This document shows, piece by piece, positions 31,267 to 38,866 of a DNA stretch of 38,866 nucleotides. A program made the translations under genes and the position numbers. Source of the stretch: an uncultured Bacteroidia bacterium (GTDB lineage: Bacteria; Bacteroidota; Bacteroidia; Bacteroidales; UBA932); NCBI GenBank assembly GCA_902785785.1, contig CADAAA010000006.1, positions 1 through 38,866 of the forward strand, read 5' to 3'. Below the pieces are notes generated by a model. That model saw nothing but the letters and a program-made list of their open reading frames with translations, searched no databases and was not told the origin of the DNA. Numbering within the stretch: the first letter of the stretch is position 1; every line of letters starts with the position of its first letter.

Positions 31267-33651
31267 ATGAAGAAACTCTTTATCGCCCTTGGACTGGCGC
31301 TGTGCGCAACCGCAGTCTTTGCCCAGCCGAAACTACAGAAGAACAACATCGACGAGGTCCTTAAGGCCATGACCCTTGAGGAGAAGGCCACGCTGCTGGT
31401 AGGCTCCGGCTGGGGCAGCATGGTCGCCGGCGCGATGACGGCGTCTAACGAGACGCTCGTCTCCGGCGCCGCCGGCACGACCCGTGCCATCCCGCGCCTC
31501 GGCATCCCCCAGACCGTCCTCGCAGACGGTCCTGCCGGCATCCGCATCAATCCGACGCGCCCCGGCACTGACCAGACCTTTTATGCCACCGGATTCCCGG
31601 TAGGTACGGTCCTGGCCTCTACTTGGAATACACTTTTGGTGGAAGAACTCACTACCGCTATGGGTGAGGAAGTCAAGGAGTACGGAGCAGATGTACTTCT
31701 TGCACCGGGTCTCGACCTGCACCGCAACCCTCTCTGCGGCCGCAACTTCGAGTATTTCTCGGAGGATCCGCTTCTGACCGGCAAGATGGCGGCGGCCTAT
31801 GTCCGCGGCATCCAGAGCAACGGAGTAGGCGTCAGCTCCAAGCACTATGCGGCCAACGACCAGGAGACCAACCGCATGGAGAACGACTCCAGGATCAACC
31901 CCAGGGCTCTTCGCGAAATGACGCTCAAGGGCTTCGAGATCATGGTGAAGGAGTCCGACCCCTGGACCATAATGTCTTCGTACAACAAGCTTAACGGTAC
32001 CTATACCCAGCAAAGCTACGACCTCCTCACCACCATCCTTCGTGACGAGTGGGGCTTTGGCGGCATAGTGATGACCGACTGGGGCAACAAAGCCGGTACG
32101 GCAAAGGCTGTCATCGCCGGCAATGACCTGATGGAGCCCGGAATGGACAATGAGATCAAGCGCATCGTCGACGGCGTCAGGAACGGCACGATCCCTGAGG
32201 CCGACGTGGACCGCAATGTCCGCAGGATGCTCGAGTTCATCGTACGCACCCCGCGCTTCGCCGGGTACAAGTACTCCAACAAGCCCGACCTCACCGGCCA
32301 CGCCAAGCTCGTCCGCGAGGCTACCCCCGAGGGGCTCGTCCTGCTTGAAAACGAGGGTGTACTTCCACTCAAGGGCGTGAAGAAGGTTGCCCTCTACGGC
32401 GTCGGCTCTTATGACTTCATCGCCGGCGGCACCGGCTCCGGCAACGTCAACAAGGCCTATGTCCGCAACGTTGCCGAAGGCCTCCGCGTCAACGGTCTGG
32501 AAGTCAATGCCGATATCGAGAAGTGGTACGGCCAGCACATCGCCTTGAAGAAGACCGAGGCGGCGAACAATGTCTCTGGCAGCACAGGCGTGCTGCTCGG
32601 CGATGCCGTCATCCCCGAGATGGAGGTTTCCCGTTCATTCATCGACAAGATGGAGAAGGTGACGGACATTGCGGTCATGACCATCTCCCGCAACGCGGGC
32701 GAGGGTGGCGACCGCAAGGCCGAGGACGGTGACTGGACGCTGACCGGTTCCGAGCGCAAGATGCTCCAGGACCTCTGCGACTCTTACCATGTGGACGGCA
32801 AGAAGGTAATCGTGGTGCTCAACATCGGCGGAGTGATTGAGACTGCGTCCTGGAAGCATATCCCTGATGCCGTCCTTCTCGCCTGGACTCCCGGCCAGGA
32901 AGGCGGATACGCCATAGCCGACGTGCTCTGCGGAGCCGCCTATCCTTCCGGAAAGCTTCCGATGACTTTCCCGGTCAGGTATTTTGACATCCCTTCGTCG
33001 TTCAATTTCCCTTACAACTACTCCGGGACCAACTCCATGAACCCCTTAGGCGGAGGCGGTGAGCTCGATGAGGACACCGCCGCCCTGGCTGCTGCCTTCG
33101 GATTTTCAATCCAGAAGCAGCCTAATGTCGATTACACCGAGTACAAAGAGGGCATCTGGGTAGGCTACCGCTATTTCGGAACGGCCGGGAAAGAGGTCTC
33201 CTACCCCTTCGGCTACGGCCTCGGATACACGACCTTCGCTTACTCCGCGCCCGCGGTCAAAGTGGCGAAGGACGGGACCGTGACGGCTTCGGTCACGGTG
33301 AAGAACACCGGAGCGGCCGCCGGCAAGGAGGCTGTCCAGCTCTACATCGCCGCCCCAGCCGGCGGCCTCGTGAAGCCCGTCAAGGAGCTCAGGGCTTTCG
33401 CCAAGACCCGCGAGCTCGCGCCTGGCGAAAGCCAGACCCTCACGATGACGGTCGATCCTTATACACTGGCTTCATTCAACGAGGCCACCTCCGCCTGGGA
33501 GATGGCCGCAGGTGAGTACAAGGCCATGTTCGGCGCTTCGTCGGAGGACATCCGCCAGGCCGTGACGTTCAAGGAGGCGAAGCCTCAGTCCTGGCCTGTC
33601 TATCCCGTCCTCATCCCCGAGAAGCCGATCGAGGAGATCAAGGTGAAATAA
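31267..33651 (+). CDS. GH3 family beta-glucosidase/xylosidase
   Basis: 794 aa. Signal peptide MKKLFIALGLALCATAVFAQ. GH3 N-terminal barrel with K192-H193 (SSKHYAAND) and nucleophile D271 (GIVMTDWG). The second, alpha/beta sandwich domain carries the acid/base region NAGEGGDR. A C-terminal fibronectin III-like domain starts near 690 (VTVKNTGAAAGKEAVQLYI). Length and order are typical of periplasmic beta-glucosidases (bglX type). It probably finishes breakdown of oligosaccharides released by the GH43 and GH35 enzymes. Followed 12 bases later by a lipoprotein gene. Confidence 0.92.
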   Translation: MKKLFIALGLALCATAVFAQPKLQKNNIDEVLKAMTLEEKATLLVGSGWGSMVAGAMTASNETLVSGAAGTTRAIPRLGIPQTVLADGPAGIRINPTRPGTDQTFYATGFPVGTVLASTWNTLLVEELTTAMGEEVKEYGADVLLAPGLDLHRNPLCGRNFEYFSEDPLLTGKMAAAYVRGIQSNGVGVSSKHYAANDQETNRMENDSRINPRALREMTLKGFEIMVKESDPWTIMSSYNKLNGTYTQQSYDLLTTILRDEWGFGGIVMTDWGNKAGTAKAVIAGNDLMEPGMDNEIKRIVDGVRNGTIPEADVDRNVRRMLEFIVRTPRFAGYKYSNKPDLTGHAKLVREATPEGLVLLENEGVLPLKGVKKVALYGVGSYDFIAGGTGSGNVNKAYVRNVAEGLRVNGLEVNADIEKWYGQHIALKKTEAANNVSGSTGVLLGDAVIPEMEVSRSFIDKMEKVTDIAVMTISRNAGEGGDRKAEDGDWTLTGSERKMLQDLCDSYHVDGKKVIVVLNIGGVIETASWKHIPDAVLLAWTPGQEGGYAIADVLCGAAYPSGKLPMTFPVRYFDIPSSFNFPYNYSGTNSMNPLGGGGELDEDTAALAAAFGFSIQKQPNVDYTEYKEGIWVGYRYFGTAGKEVSYPFGYGLGYTTFAYSAPAVKVAKDGTVTASVTVKNTGAAAGKEAVQLYIAAPAGGLVKPVKELRAFAKTRELAPGESQTLTMTVDPYTLASFNEATSAWEMAAGEYKAMFGASSEDIRQAVTFKEAKPQSWPVYPVLIPEKPIEEIKVK

Positions 33652-33663
33652 AGCTTTGTTCGA

Positions 33664-34017
33664 ATGAGGAATCTAATCTTTTCACTCATTTTGGCTGCTC
33701 TGTTCTTGTGCTCTTGCGGGTCAAACGCCCGCAAGAGCATGGTCACGGCAGAAAAGGCATACCAGGGAGTAAGCAACTATTGTCATAGCGAGTATGACTG
33801 GAGTATCGCCGAAGACAACCCATCCATCATGGGTATAGAGATGGGGGAAGAGACTGACTCTGCGTACCAGGTTGTATTTCGCAGTTATACAGGCGCCCTG
33901 GTCTATTTTTATGTCGACAAGACAAGCGGCTCCACAAGGATGGTGGAGTCTGTCCCGGCCCTTGGTGTCGAAAATGACGCCGGGACCATAAATCTATTTG
34001 ATTACTTGGAAAAATAA
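33664..34017 (+). CDS. Small lipoprotein of unknown function
   Basis: 117 aa; MRNLIFSLILAALFLCSC gives a lipobox ending at C18. The mature part is a small alpha/beta domain with a strand-rich end (YQVVFRSYTGALVYFYVDKT). Not recognised. It follows GH3 by 12 bases and precedes the zinc-ribbon gene by 20, so probably one transcript. Confidence 0.65.
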   Translation: MRNLIFSLILAALFLCSCGSNARKSMVTAEKAYQGVSNYCHSEYDWSIAEDNPSIMGIEMGEETDSAYQVVFRSYTGALVYFYVDKTSGSTRMVESVPALGVENDAGTINLFDYLEK

Positions 34018-34037
34018 CGCTGATAAACTCTGACTTT

Positions 34038-34310
34038 ATGGAACAGAAATTCTGTCAAAGCTGCGGAATGCCGCTTACAGAGGAGCTCCTCGGGACCAAT
34101 TCCGACGGCAGCAAGAATGAGGATTATTGCATATATTGCTACAAGGACGGTAAGTTCCTACAGGATTGCACGATGGATGAAATGATCGAGCACTGCTCAC
34201 AATTCGTTGACGAGGTCAACAAAAGTCTCCCCCAGCCAATCACACGCGAAGAGTATAAAGAGCAGATGCGAAAGTATTTCCCTTATCTCAAGCGCTGGAG
34301 CAGCAAGTGA
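34038..34310 (+). CDS. Putative zinc-ribbon protein
   Basis: 90 aa. CQSCGMPL (C6, C9) and CIYC (C31, C34) form a four-cysteine zinc site, with the spacing of the small zinc_ribbon_2 family. The helical C-terminus (FVDEVNKSLPQPITREEYKE) is also typical. Cytosolic; role unknown. Confidence 0.8.
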   Translation: MEQKFCQSCGMPLTEELLGTNSDGSKNEDYCIYCYKDGKFLQDCTMDEMIEHCSQFVDEVNKSLPQPITREEYKEQMRKYFPYLKRWSSK

Positions 34311-34315
34311 CATCA

Positions 34316-34339
34316 AAAACCGGATCGTCCTGTCGGTTT
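34316..34339. terminator. Weak hairpin between convergent genes
   Basis: AAACCG and CGGTTT arms (6 bp) around GATCGTCCTGT, in the 27-base gap between the zinc-ribbon and UlaG-like genes. Possible shared terminator. Confidence 0.35.
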
Positions 34340-35147
34340 ATGCTCTGACGACGATCTTTTCGAGGACCTTGGGGATCCGGCAGACAAGGCTGTCCTTGTA
34401 TTTTGTCTCGACATAATCCTTGAAGAGACCCGGATCCTCGCTGTTGTCCGCGAACATGTCCCAGTGCCCCGGAATGACTGTTCCGGGCCGGACATCGCCC
34501 GCAAGGTCGGCCGCTTCCTGATAAGTCATGTTACCGATGCAATTGCGCCGGAGGCGTCTTGCATCGCGGCCGTTGATGGGGATGAGCTCTGCATTTATGG
34601 GACCCAACGCCTTTATCGCTGGCATCATCCCTTCATACCGGACCGTATCGCCCGCATGGTGGATACGGATGCCATCGCATTCGACGATATACTGTAGATG
34701 AGGGAATAGACCCGTCTCCTTATCCTGGTCCAGGAACTCGTGGGATGCAGCTATCGCATGGATAGTCATGTCGCCGATCCGGACGGACTCTCCAGCGTTC
34801 AGGCCCAACGCATTTTGCTCCGTCACCCCGTCGTTCGAGACAGCCCTCATGTGAGCCCTCGGGAAGACGAACTTTGCCTCGGGACAGGTCTTTGCCCATA
34901 TCCTCCATGAAGGATGGTCGATGTGGTCGATATGGTTGTGCGATCCCAGGAATGCATCGACTCCCGCCATCTCTTCTGCCGGAATAGGCGGTGCAACCTG
35001 CCTTGTCGAGAATGGTGCGGCAAAGTAGTCAATGACTATCATAGTACTGGAGGACTTGACTATCAGTCCCATCTGGCCCAGCCACCACATAGCTACCGTG
35101 CCCTTCTCAACCTTGGTATCAAGAATGGCCTGCATCTTTTCATTCAT
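34338..35147 (-). CDS. UlaG-like metallo-beta-lactamase-fold lactonase
   Basis: 269 aa. The metal motif SHNHIDHID (residues about 69-77), later AASHEFLDQ, HHAGDTVRYEG and IPGHWDMF fit the UlaG (L-ascorbate-6-phosphate lactonase) branch of the metallo-beta-lactamase fold. The start is supported by an AAGGAGA ribosome-binding site just upstream and a TATCTTTA -7-like box (35181-35174). No ascorbate transport genes are nearby, so the substrate is open. Confidence 0.82.
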   Translation of the reverse strand: MNEKMQAILDTKVEKGTVAMWWLGQMGLIVKSSSTMIVIDYFAAPFSTRQVAPPIPAEEMAGVDAFLGSHNHIDHIDHPSWRIWAKTCPEAKFVFPRAHMRAVSNDGVTEQNALGLNAGESVRIGDMTIHAIAASHEFLDQDKETGLFPHLQYIVECDGIRIHHAGDTVRYEGMMPAIKALGPINAELIPINGRDARRLRRNCIGNMTYQEAADLAGDVRPGTVIPGHWDMFADNSEDPGLFKDYVETKYKDSLVCRIPKVLEKIVVRA

Positions 35148-35375
35148 AGTTCCGTCTCCTTTTCATTATGTCATAAAGATACGGTTTAATCCGCTCATTT
35201 TCAAATTTCCCCTCCTTCTTTCCGGCTCTTGTCTCAGGGCAGTCGCCGGAACCGGAGCCCGCTCCTCGCGGAACTGGAGCCTGCCCCTCGCGGAACTGGC
35301 CGCGAAGAGCTCTCTCTTCTTGCGCACTTGGACCCGCCCTCGCGGAACCGGCCGCGAAGAGGGCCCCTCTCGAGC

Positions 35376-35640
35376 CGAATCTGAACAAAAACGAGGGTTT
35401 TGTTCAGAAAACGGCAAAAAGGCGCTGATTCTGAACAAAAAAACGCCTTTTTGTTCAGAACCAGCACCCTGGGCCGTGCCGGAGACCCGTACGGTCCCAT
35501 AGCCCAGCCGGTAGGGGGCCAGCACAGTCACCCGGGCAAGGGCCCAGCCCAACCACGCGGGCAAAGCCCAGATCAGCATCCAGGGCTATCCCAGGTCTAA
35601 CGTGGCTGGAATAAGACAGGGAACGTGTAAGAGACGTTGG
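35376..35640. repeat. Twin-hairpin repeat unit, copy 1
   Basis: Contains hairpin 1, TCTGAACAAAA (35380-35390) / TTTTGTTCAGA (35398-35408), and hairpin 2, TTCTGAACAAAAA (35429-35441) / TTTTTGTTCAGAA (35448-35460), then a GC-rich spacer and, on the minus strand, the last ~14 codons and stop of a tonB-like gene (VSYTFPVLFQPR, 35597-35639). The same order recurs at 36,594-36,820. Confidence 0.8.
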
Positions 35641-35659
35641 CCGTGCGGGAGAAAAACGA

Positions 35660-35667
35660 TATCTTTG
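35660..35667 (+). promoter_or_regulatory. -7 box of the BASS transporter gene
   Basis: TATCTTTG, ending eight bases before the ATG at 35676, so the leader is nearly absent. This box also excludes the TTG at 35637 as start. Confidence 0.6.
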
Positions 35668-35675
35668 TGTTTGCG

Positions 35676-36602
35676 ATGAAAAGGGTCTGCAAACTGATAT
35701 CGGATTATATGGGAGTGCTGGTGCTGCTGTCGGCGGTGGCGGCCCTCGTGTTTCCCGATACACTGAGCCACCTGAAGCCCAAGCTCATCAATCCCCTGCT
35801 GGGCGTCATCATGTTCGGCATGGGCCTGACGCTGAAAACGGAGGACTTCCGGGTGGTGTTCAGCCGGCCCAAGGATGTGATCGTCGGCTGCTTCGCGCAG
35901 TTCACGGTGATGCCGCTGCTGGCGTTTGCCCTGACGCGGATTTTCAAACTGGACGAGGCCCTCGCCATAGGCGTGATCCTGGTGGGATGCTGCCCGGGCG
36001 GAACGGCGTCTAACGTCATTTCATACCTTGCCAAGGGAGACTTGGCTCTCTCGGTAGGAATGACGGCCGTGTCGACCTTACTGGCTCCGGTGTTGACTCC
36101 CCTGCTGGTATGGCTGCTGGCCGGTAAGACGGTGGATGTCAATGTTCTAGGTATGCTCCTGAGTATACTGTGGGTCGTCATCCTGCCCATCGTACTGGGC
36201 CTGCTCGCGAAGCGGTTATGGCCCAGGACTACGGAGCGCGCATCGGCCTATCTGCCGGCATTGTCGTCGCTAGCCATCTGCGTCATCGTCCTCATCGTCA
36301 TCGCCGCCAATGCGCACAAGCTGCTGGCCGGCGGATGGCTGGTCATGCTGGTGATCGTGCTCCACAATGTCTGCGGCCTGGCCGCAGGATACCTGATAGG
36401 CACGATCCTTCACCTGACGCCGGCAAAGCGGCGCGCCATCAGCATCGAGGTCGGCATGCAGAACAGCGGGCTGGCTTCTTCGCTGGCCAACCTGCACTTC
36501 GCCGCCTATCCCCTCGCCACCATCCCGGGCGCGCTGTTCAGCGTCTGGCACAACATCAGCGGCGCCATCGTCGCGAGACTCTATGCAAGGCGCCGAATCT
36601 GA
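35676..36602 (+). CDS. Bile acid:sodium symporter (BASS) family transporter
   Basis: 308 aa from the ATG at 35676. About ten hydrophobic helices; family landmarks are INPLLGVIMFGMGLTLK, GVILVGCCPGGTASNVISYL (the conserved GG-T-SN crossover with Na+ contacts) and VGMQNSGLASSLA. Bacterial members import organic anions with sodium, such as pantoate-like or bile-type acids; the substrate here is unknown. Its TGA (36600-36602) lies inside repeat unit copy 2, and the promoter sits directly after copy 1, so the gene exactly fills the space between two copies of a duplicated unit. Confidence 0.88.
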   Translation: MKRVCKLISDYMGVLVLLSAVAALVFPDTLSHLKPKLINPLLGVIMFGMGLTLKTEDFRVVFSRPKDVIVGCFAQFTVMPLLAFALTRIFKLDEALAIGVILVGCCPGGTASNVISYLAKGDLALSVGMTAVSTLLAPVLTPLLVWLLAGKTVDVNVLGMLLSILWVVILPIVLGLLAKRLWPRTTERASAYLPALSSLAICVIVLIVIAANAHKLLAGGWLVMLVIVLHNVCGLAAGYLIGTILHLTPAKRRAISIEVGMQNSGLASSLANLHFAAYPLATIPGALFSVWHNISGAIVARLYARRRI

Positions 36603-36820
36603 ACAAAATCCGCGGTTTTGTTCAGAAAACGGCAAAAAAGCGCTGATTCTGAACAAAAAACGCCTTTTTGTTCAGAATCAGCACCCCGGGCCGTAGCGGA
36701 GATCCGCGTGATCCCATTGCCCAGCCCTGCTATCCGGGCAAAATCCATTTCAGAACCCGGGGGCTATCACATATCTAACGCAGCTGGAATATGACAGGGA
36801 ACGTGTAAGTGACGTTGACA
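36594..36820. repeat. Twin-hairpin repeat unit, copy 2
   Basis: Hairpin 1, TCTGAACAAAA (36598-36608) / TTTTGTTCAGA (36616-36626), and hairpin 2, TTCTGAACAAAAA (36647-36659) / TTTTTGTTCAGAA (36665-36677), then a shorter GC-rich spacer and the true 3' end of tonB. Similarity with copy 1 begins at GCCGAATCTGAAC and ends at GACGTTG within tonB. Hairpin 2 may terminate both flanking genes. Confidence 0.8.
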
Positions 36821-37458
36821 GCGCGGTCGCGCTGGCGACCGGGTTCCCATTTAGGAGAGGAGGCGACGACACGCATAGCTTCCTTATCCAACAGCGGGTC
36901 CACACCGCGCAACAGTTTGATATTCCCCACGGTACCGTCTTTCATCACGGTAAACTGCAGCATTACGCGACCTTGGATACCAACTTCCCTGGCGACTTCG
37001 GGATAATTGAGATTCTCGGCGATCCATCGGCTGAAAGTGTTCGCATCTCCTCCGCGGAAAGTGGGTTTTACCTCCACGATCACGAAGGGGATATCCTCCT
37101 CTTCGACCGGCGTTTCCACGATTTCTTGCCGATAGTCATAGACGGGGATGTCAATCTCAAGGTCATCAAAGCTGATGACTTCCATCGTCTCGATGTCGTC
37201 GTCAACAATCTCGATGTATTCCGACAACTGAGGGAGGGAAGGCATTTGGGGCGGCTCGGGCGGCGTTTCGTGCGTAATCGGAATCATTTCCTCGATCTCG
37301 ACGAACTGAGCGGTCTCCATGAGGGAAGGCGTTTTCCGGACAGCAGAACTGTAGGAGAAAGCGCCTAGAACAGTCAGCAGGGACAGGATGAGTCCCAATT
37401 CCAAAAAAAGGATCCTCTTGTCTTCGAGGGTGGCCTTGGGGGTTTTCTTCGTTTCCAT
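36775..37458 (-). CDS. tonB: TonB family energy-transducing protein
   Basis: 227 aa. Cytosolic N-terminus, one membrane helix (LGLILSLLTVLGAFSYS, about 20-36), a periplasmic Pro/Glu/Asp-rich spacer (ITHETPPEPPQMPSLPQL), and a C-terminal TonB domain (about 140-227) with NYPEVAREVGIQGRVMLQFT and VNVTYTFPVIFQLR. It would pass proton-motive energy to outer-membrane receptors; ExbB/ExbD are not in the window. The acidic spacer is unusual next to the Lys/Pro-rich classical TonB but common in Bacteroidetes. Confidence 0.88.
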   Translation of the reverse strand: METKKTPKATLEDKRILFLELGLILSLLTVLGAFSYSSAVRKTPSLMETAQFVEIEEMIPITHETPPEPPQMPSLPQLSEYIEIVDDDIETMEVISFDDLEIDIPVYDYRQEIVETPVEEEDIPFVIVEVKPTFRGGDANTFSRWIAENLNYPEVAREVGIQGRVMLQFTVMKDGTVGNIKLLRGVDPLLDKEAMRVVASSPKWEPGRQRDRAVNVTYTFPVIFQLR

Positions 37459-37481
37459 AACTTGATTGGATTTGTCTGGTG

Positions 37482-37514
37482 CAAAGTTACGGACGTACCC
37501 GGGCGTAATCCAAA
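37482..37514 (-). promoter_or_regulatory. Promoter of tonB
   Basis: Minus-strand TTTG, 21 bases, then TAACTTTG (37489-37482), a full match to the Bacteroidetes consensus, 23 bases before the ATG at 37458. Confidence 0.65.
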
Positions 37515-37639
37515 AAAACGCAGGCGTAAAAAATCTCGAGAGGTGATTGTAATCCCTTGATTATCAATACTATACAACACGCAAAGGAGCGAAAAAATCT
37601 CGCACCTTCCAAGTCGCTGATAATCAGTATGTTACAAAT

Positions 37640-38866
37640 CTATTCCAGACAACCTAAAAGAAGGTCTTTATCAGGGGCATCAGAGTCTGCGATACGCCCC
37701 TTTAGACGCCAGAGACGATTGTTGACCACGCCCTTTTCCTTATCCATCAGAGCAGCCATCGCGGTGCGGCTGAACCCGGACGCAGCCAGTACGAACAAGC
37801 GCACATCCTCTTCCTTACAGTTGGGCAACTGGGCGCGGAGTTTGGCAGCAGCTCCTTCCCAGGTGGCATCTACCGAATGCTCCAGACGAGCCTGGACCTT
37901 CTTGTCATTGCGTAGTCCCTCAACGGCCTGCCTGACCTCTTTGAGGAGATTGCTTTGCAGCTTGTCCGTGCCCTCGAACACGTAATACTGCTCGCACAGA
38001 CGCTCCAGAACCTCCTGTTTACCGGCAGCGGTGTCGCGCAGGCGCCGCGAGGTCTCCCCTAGCCGCGCCTGCAACTCTTCGGCAATGCTGATATAACGCT
38101 CCGTCTCTGCCTGCTCCTCCGAGAGAGCCTTTTCATTCGCTATTCGGCGGGCGCGCAGATACCAAAGCGCCGTACTGCTCACGGCAACGAGAAGGAGAAT
38201 CAGAGCAATCTGCCCCAGACGCTGGGCCCGGAGCCGCTCGGAAGCCAGCTCCTCGCGATCCTGAAGGTAATCCTCACGTGCAAGGCTGACAGCACTCCGA
38301 AGAGCGGAAATATCCTCCTCATTGCCGGAGGCAGTCACGCGCTCCAGCGCCTGGAGCGCCTGCGCGGTCCTCCCGGCACGGGAAGCTACCTGATATTCAC
38401 GGAAATGCAGCCTGTTGCGGTCGGAGACTGTTTCGACGCGCGCACGTGCCTGCCGGAGGCAACGCTGGGCTTCGGCGTCCTGGCCCAGCAGCGCAGCGGA
38501 GTACGCGAGTACTCCCCAGTCCGCGCTGCCCAGCGGGTAATGCAATTCGTCCGTCACGCGGGCGAGCATATCCCTTGCAAGGCCCGGATCGACAGGGTCC
38601 ATTTCAAGCAGCATGGCAGAATAATTCTGGAGGCAGCGGACCTGGGCAAGGGTATCCTTTGCCTCGTGGGCCTGCGCCAGTACTGTATTGAAAATGACCG
38701 CCGCTTCGTCATAGCGTTCGAAGTTGTACCAGGCCTGGCCGTACTCAAGCAGGGTCTGGCGGCTGTCCTTGTCCATGGAGGCTCTGGTAAAAGCCTGGTA
38801 GGAATCATACAGCTGGCGCGCCGCGGCGACATGCTGGCCGGATGCGTTGAAGGCGTAGGCAAGCTG
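37640..38866 (-). CDS. TPR membrane protein with HTH-like C-terminus, 5' end outside the window
   Basis: At least 408 codons; the frame stays open and TPR-like past the inner ATG at 38776 to the window edge (QLAYAFNASGQHVAAARQLY...), so the start is missing. Domains: TPR repeats up to about 215 of the visible part, a membrane helix (IALILLLVAVSSTALWYL), a coiled coil rich in Glu/Arg (about 240-310), and a C-terminal region with FVLAASGFSRTAMAALMDKE and VVNNRLWRLKGRI, which looks like a LuxR/AraC-independent helix-turn-helix of the Bacteroidales TPR regulator type. It probably senses from the periplasm and acts on transcription. Confidence 0.7.
   Translation of the reverse strand, partial: QLAYAFNASGQHVAAARQLYDSYQAFTRASMDKDSRQTLLEYGQAWYNFERYDEAAVIFNTVLAQAHEAKDTLAQVRCLQNYSAMLLEMDPVDPGLARDMLARVTDELHYPLGSADWGVLAYSAALLGQDAEAQRCLRQARARVETVSDRNRLHFREYQVASRAGRTAQALQALERVTASGNEEDISALRSAVSLAREDYLQDREELASERLRAQRLGQIALILLLVAVSSTALWYLRARRIANEKALSEEQAETERYISIAEELQARLGETSRRLRDTAAGKQEVLERLCEQYYVFEGTDKLQSNLLKEVRQAVEGLRNDKKVQARLEHSVDATWEGAAAKLRAQLPNCKEEDVRLFVLAASGFSRTAMAALMDKEKGVVNNRLWRLKGRIADSDAPDKDLLLGCLE

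Larger units (their letters stand above)
35148..35675. other. Intergenic region with repeat unit copy 1 and a tonB 3' relic
   Basis: No gene. The first ~200 bases are GC-rich with repeated GCGGAACYGG-like motifs (35,270-35,360: CTCGCGGAACTGG and CGCGGAACCGG three to four times). Repeat unit copy 1 follows (about 35,376-35,640), ending in a piece of tonB, and then the transporter promoter. Confidence 0.6.

Noticed and set aside
31333-32538. 401-codon minus-strand frame
   Set aside because: Antisense to the GH3 gene, which has signal peptide, catalytic residues and family length; long shadow frames are common in GC-rich genes.
19890-34310. Complete polysaccharide utilisation locus
   Set aside because: Several glycosidases are present, but no SusC/SusD pair or hybrid two-component/ECF regulator is in the window, and unrelated genes are interspersed.

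Overview
This window looks like a chromosome segment of a gut-type Bacteroidota (order Bacteroidales). The basis is the many near-consensus Bacteroidetes -7 boxes (TAnnTTTG, sometimes with TTTG or TTG 19-21 bases upstream), the lipobox-type exported proteins, the TonB and secreted glycosidase content, and the style of the tyrosine recombinase. No rRNA or complete tRNA gene and no CRISPR array was found. Species cannot be named from the sequence alone.

Layout. Bases 1-19,290 are an accessory, defence-rich and partly decayed region. It holds: (1) a Gabija-like pair, an intact OLD-family ATPase/TOPRIM gene (gajA-like) followed with an ATGA overlap by a UvrD-like helicase gene broken by two compensating frameshifts; (2) a DUF234-type AAA ATPase gene bracketed at both ends by the same ~37-base hairpin; (3) a tyrosine recombinase that has lost the DNA encoding its second catalytic His region, leaving its Tyr tail out of frame; (4) a two-gene unit of SF1 helicases (an N-terminal nuclease-fold DUF2075 protein and a HelD-like helicase with an inserted nuclease-like region and C-terminal zinc ribbons); (5) a four-gene run of exported or membrane proteins, the last interrupted by an in-frame stop; (6) a large imperfect palindrome next to a truncated DUF4143-type ATPase; (7) a wHTH fragment; (8) an AbiE-like regulator/nucleotidyltransferase pair with a metallophosphoesterase. 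A 69-base direct repeat (3 mismatches), which is the 3' end of an integrase gene, occurs at 5,674-5,742 and again at 19,197-19,265. It brackets items 3-8 and may mark the limits of an integrated segment.

Bases 19,300-38,866 are GC-richer and more chromosome-like. A carbohydrate cluster carries two GH43 proteins, a GH35-like lipoprotein, a GH3 beta-glucosidase and a secreted companion of the GH43, without SusC/SusD inside the window. Interspersed are greA, an ECF-type membrane protein, an ICMT-like methyltransferase, an HD protein, a nitroreductase, a GNAT acetyltransferase, a PaaI-type thioesterase, an UlaG-like metallo-lactonase, a BASS-type transporter, TonB and a TPR/HTH regulator cut by the right window edge.

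Two duplication scars are visible in the second half. The end of the ECF-type gene and the leader in front of the methyltransferase recur in degraded form in front of the HD gene. A ~230-260 base unit (twin hairpins plus the 3' end of tonB) flanks the BASS transporter on both sides, and that unit supplies the transporter's stop codon. The best candidates for something undescribed are the two-helicase unit, the palindrome-bracketed ATPase and the large palindrome at 15,061-15,217.
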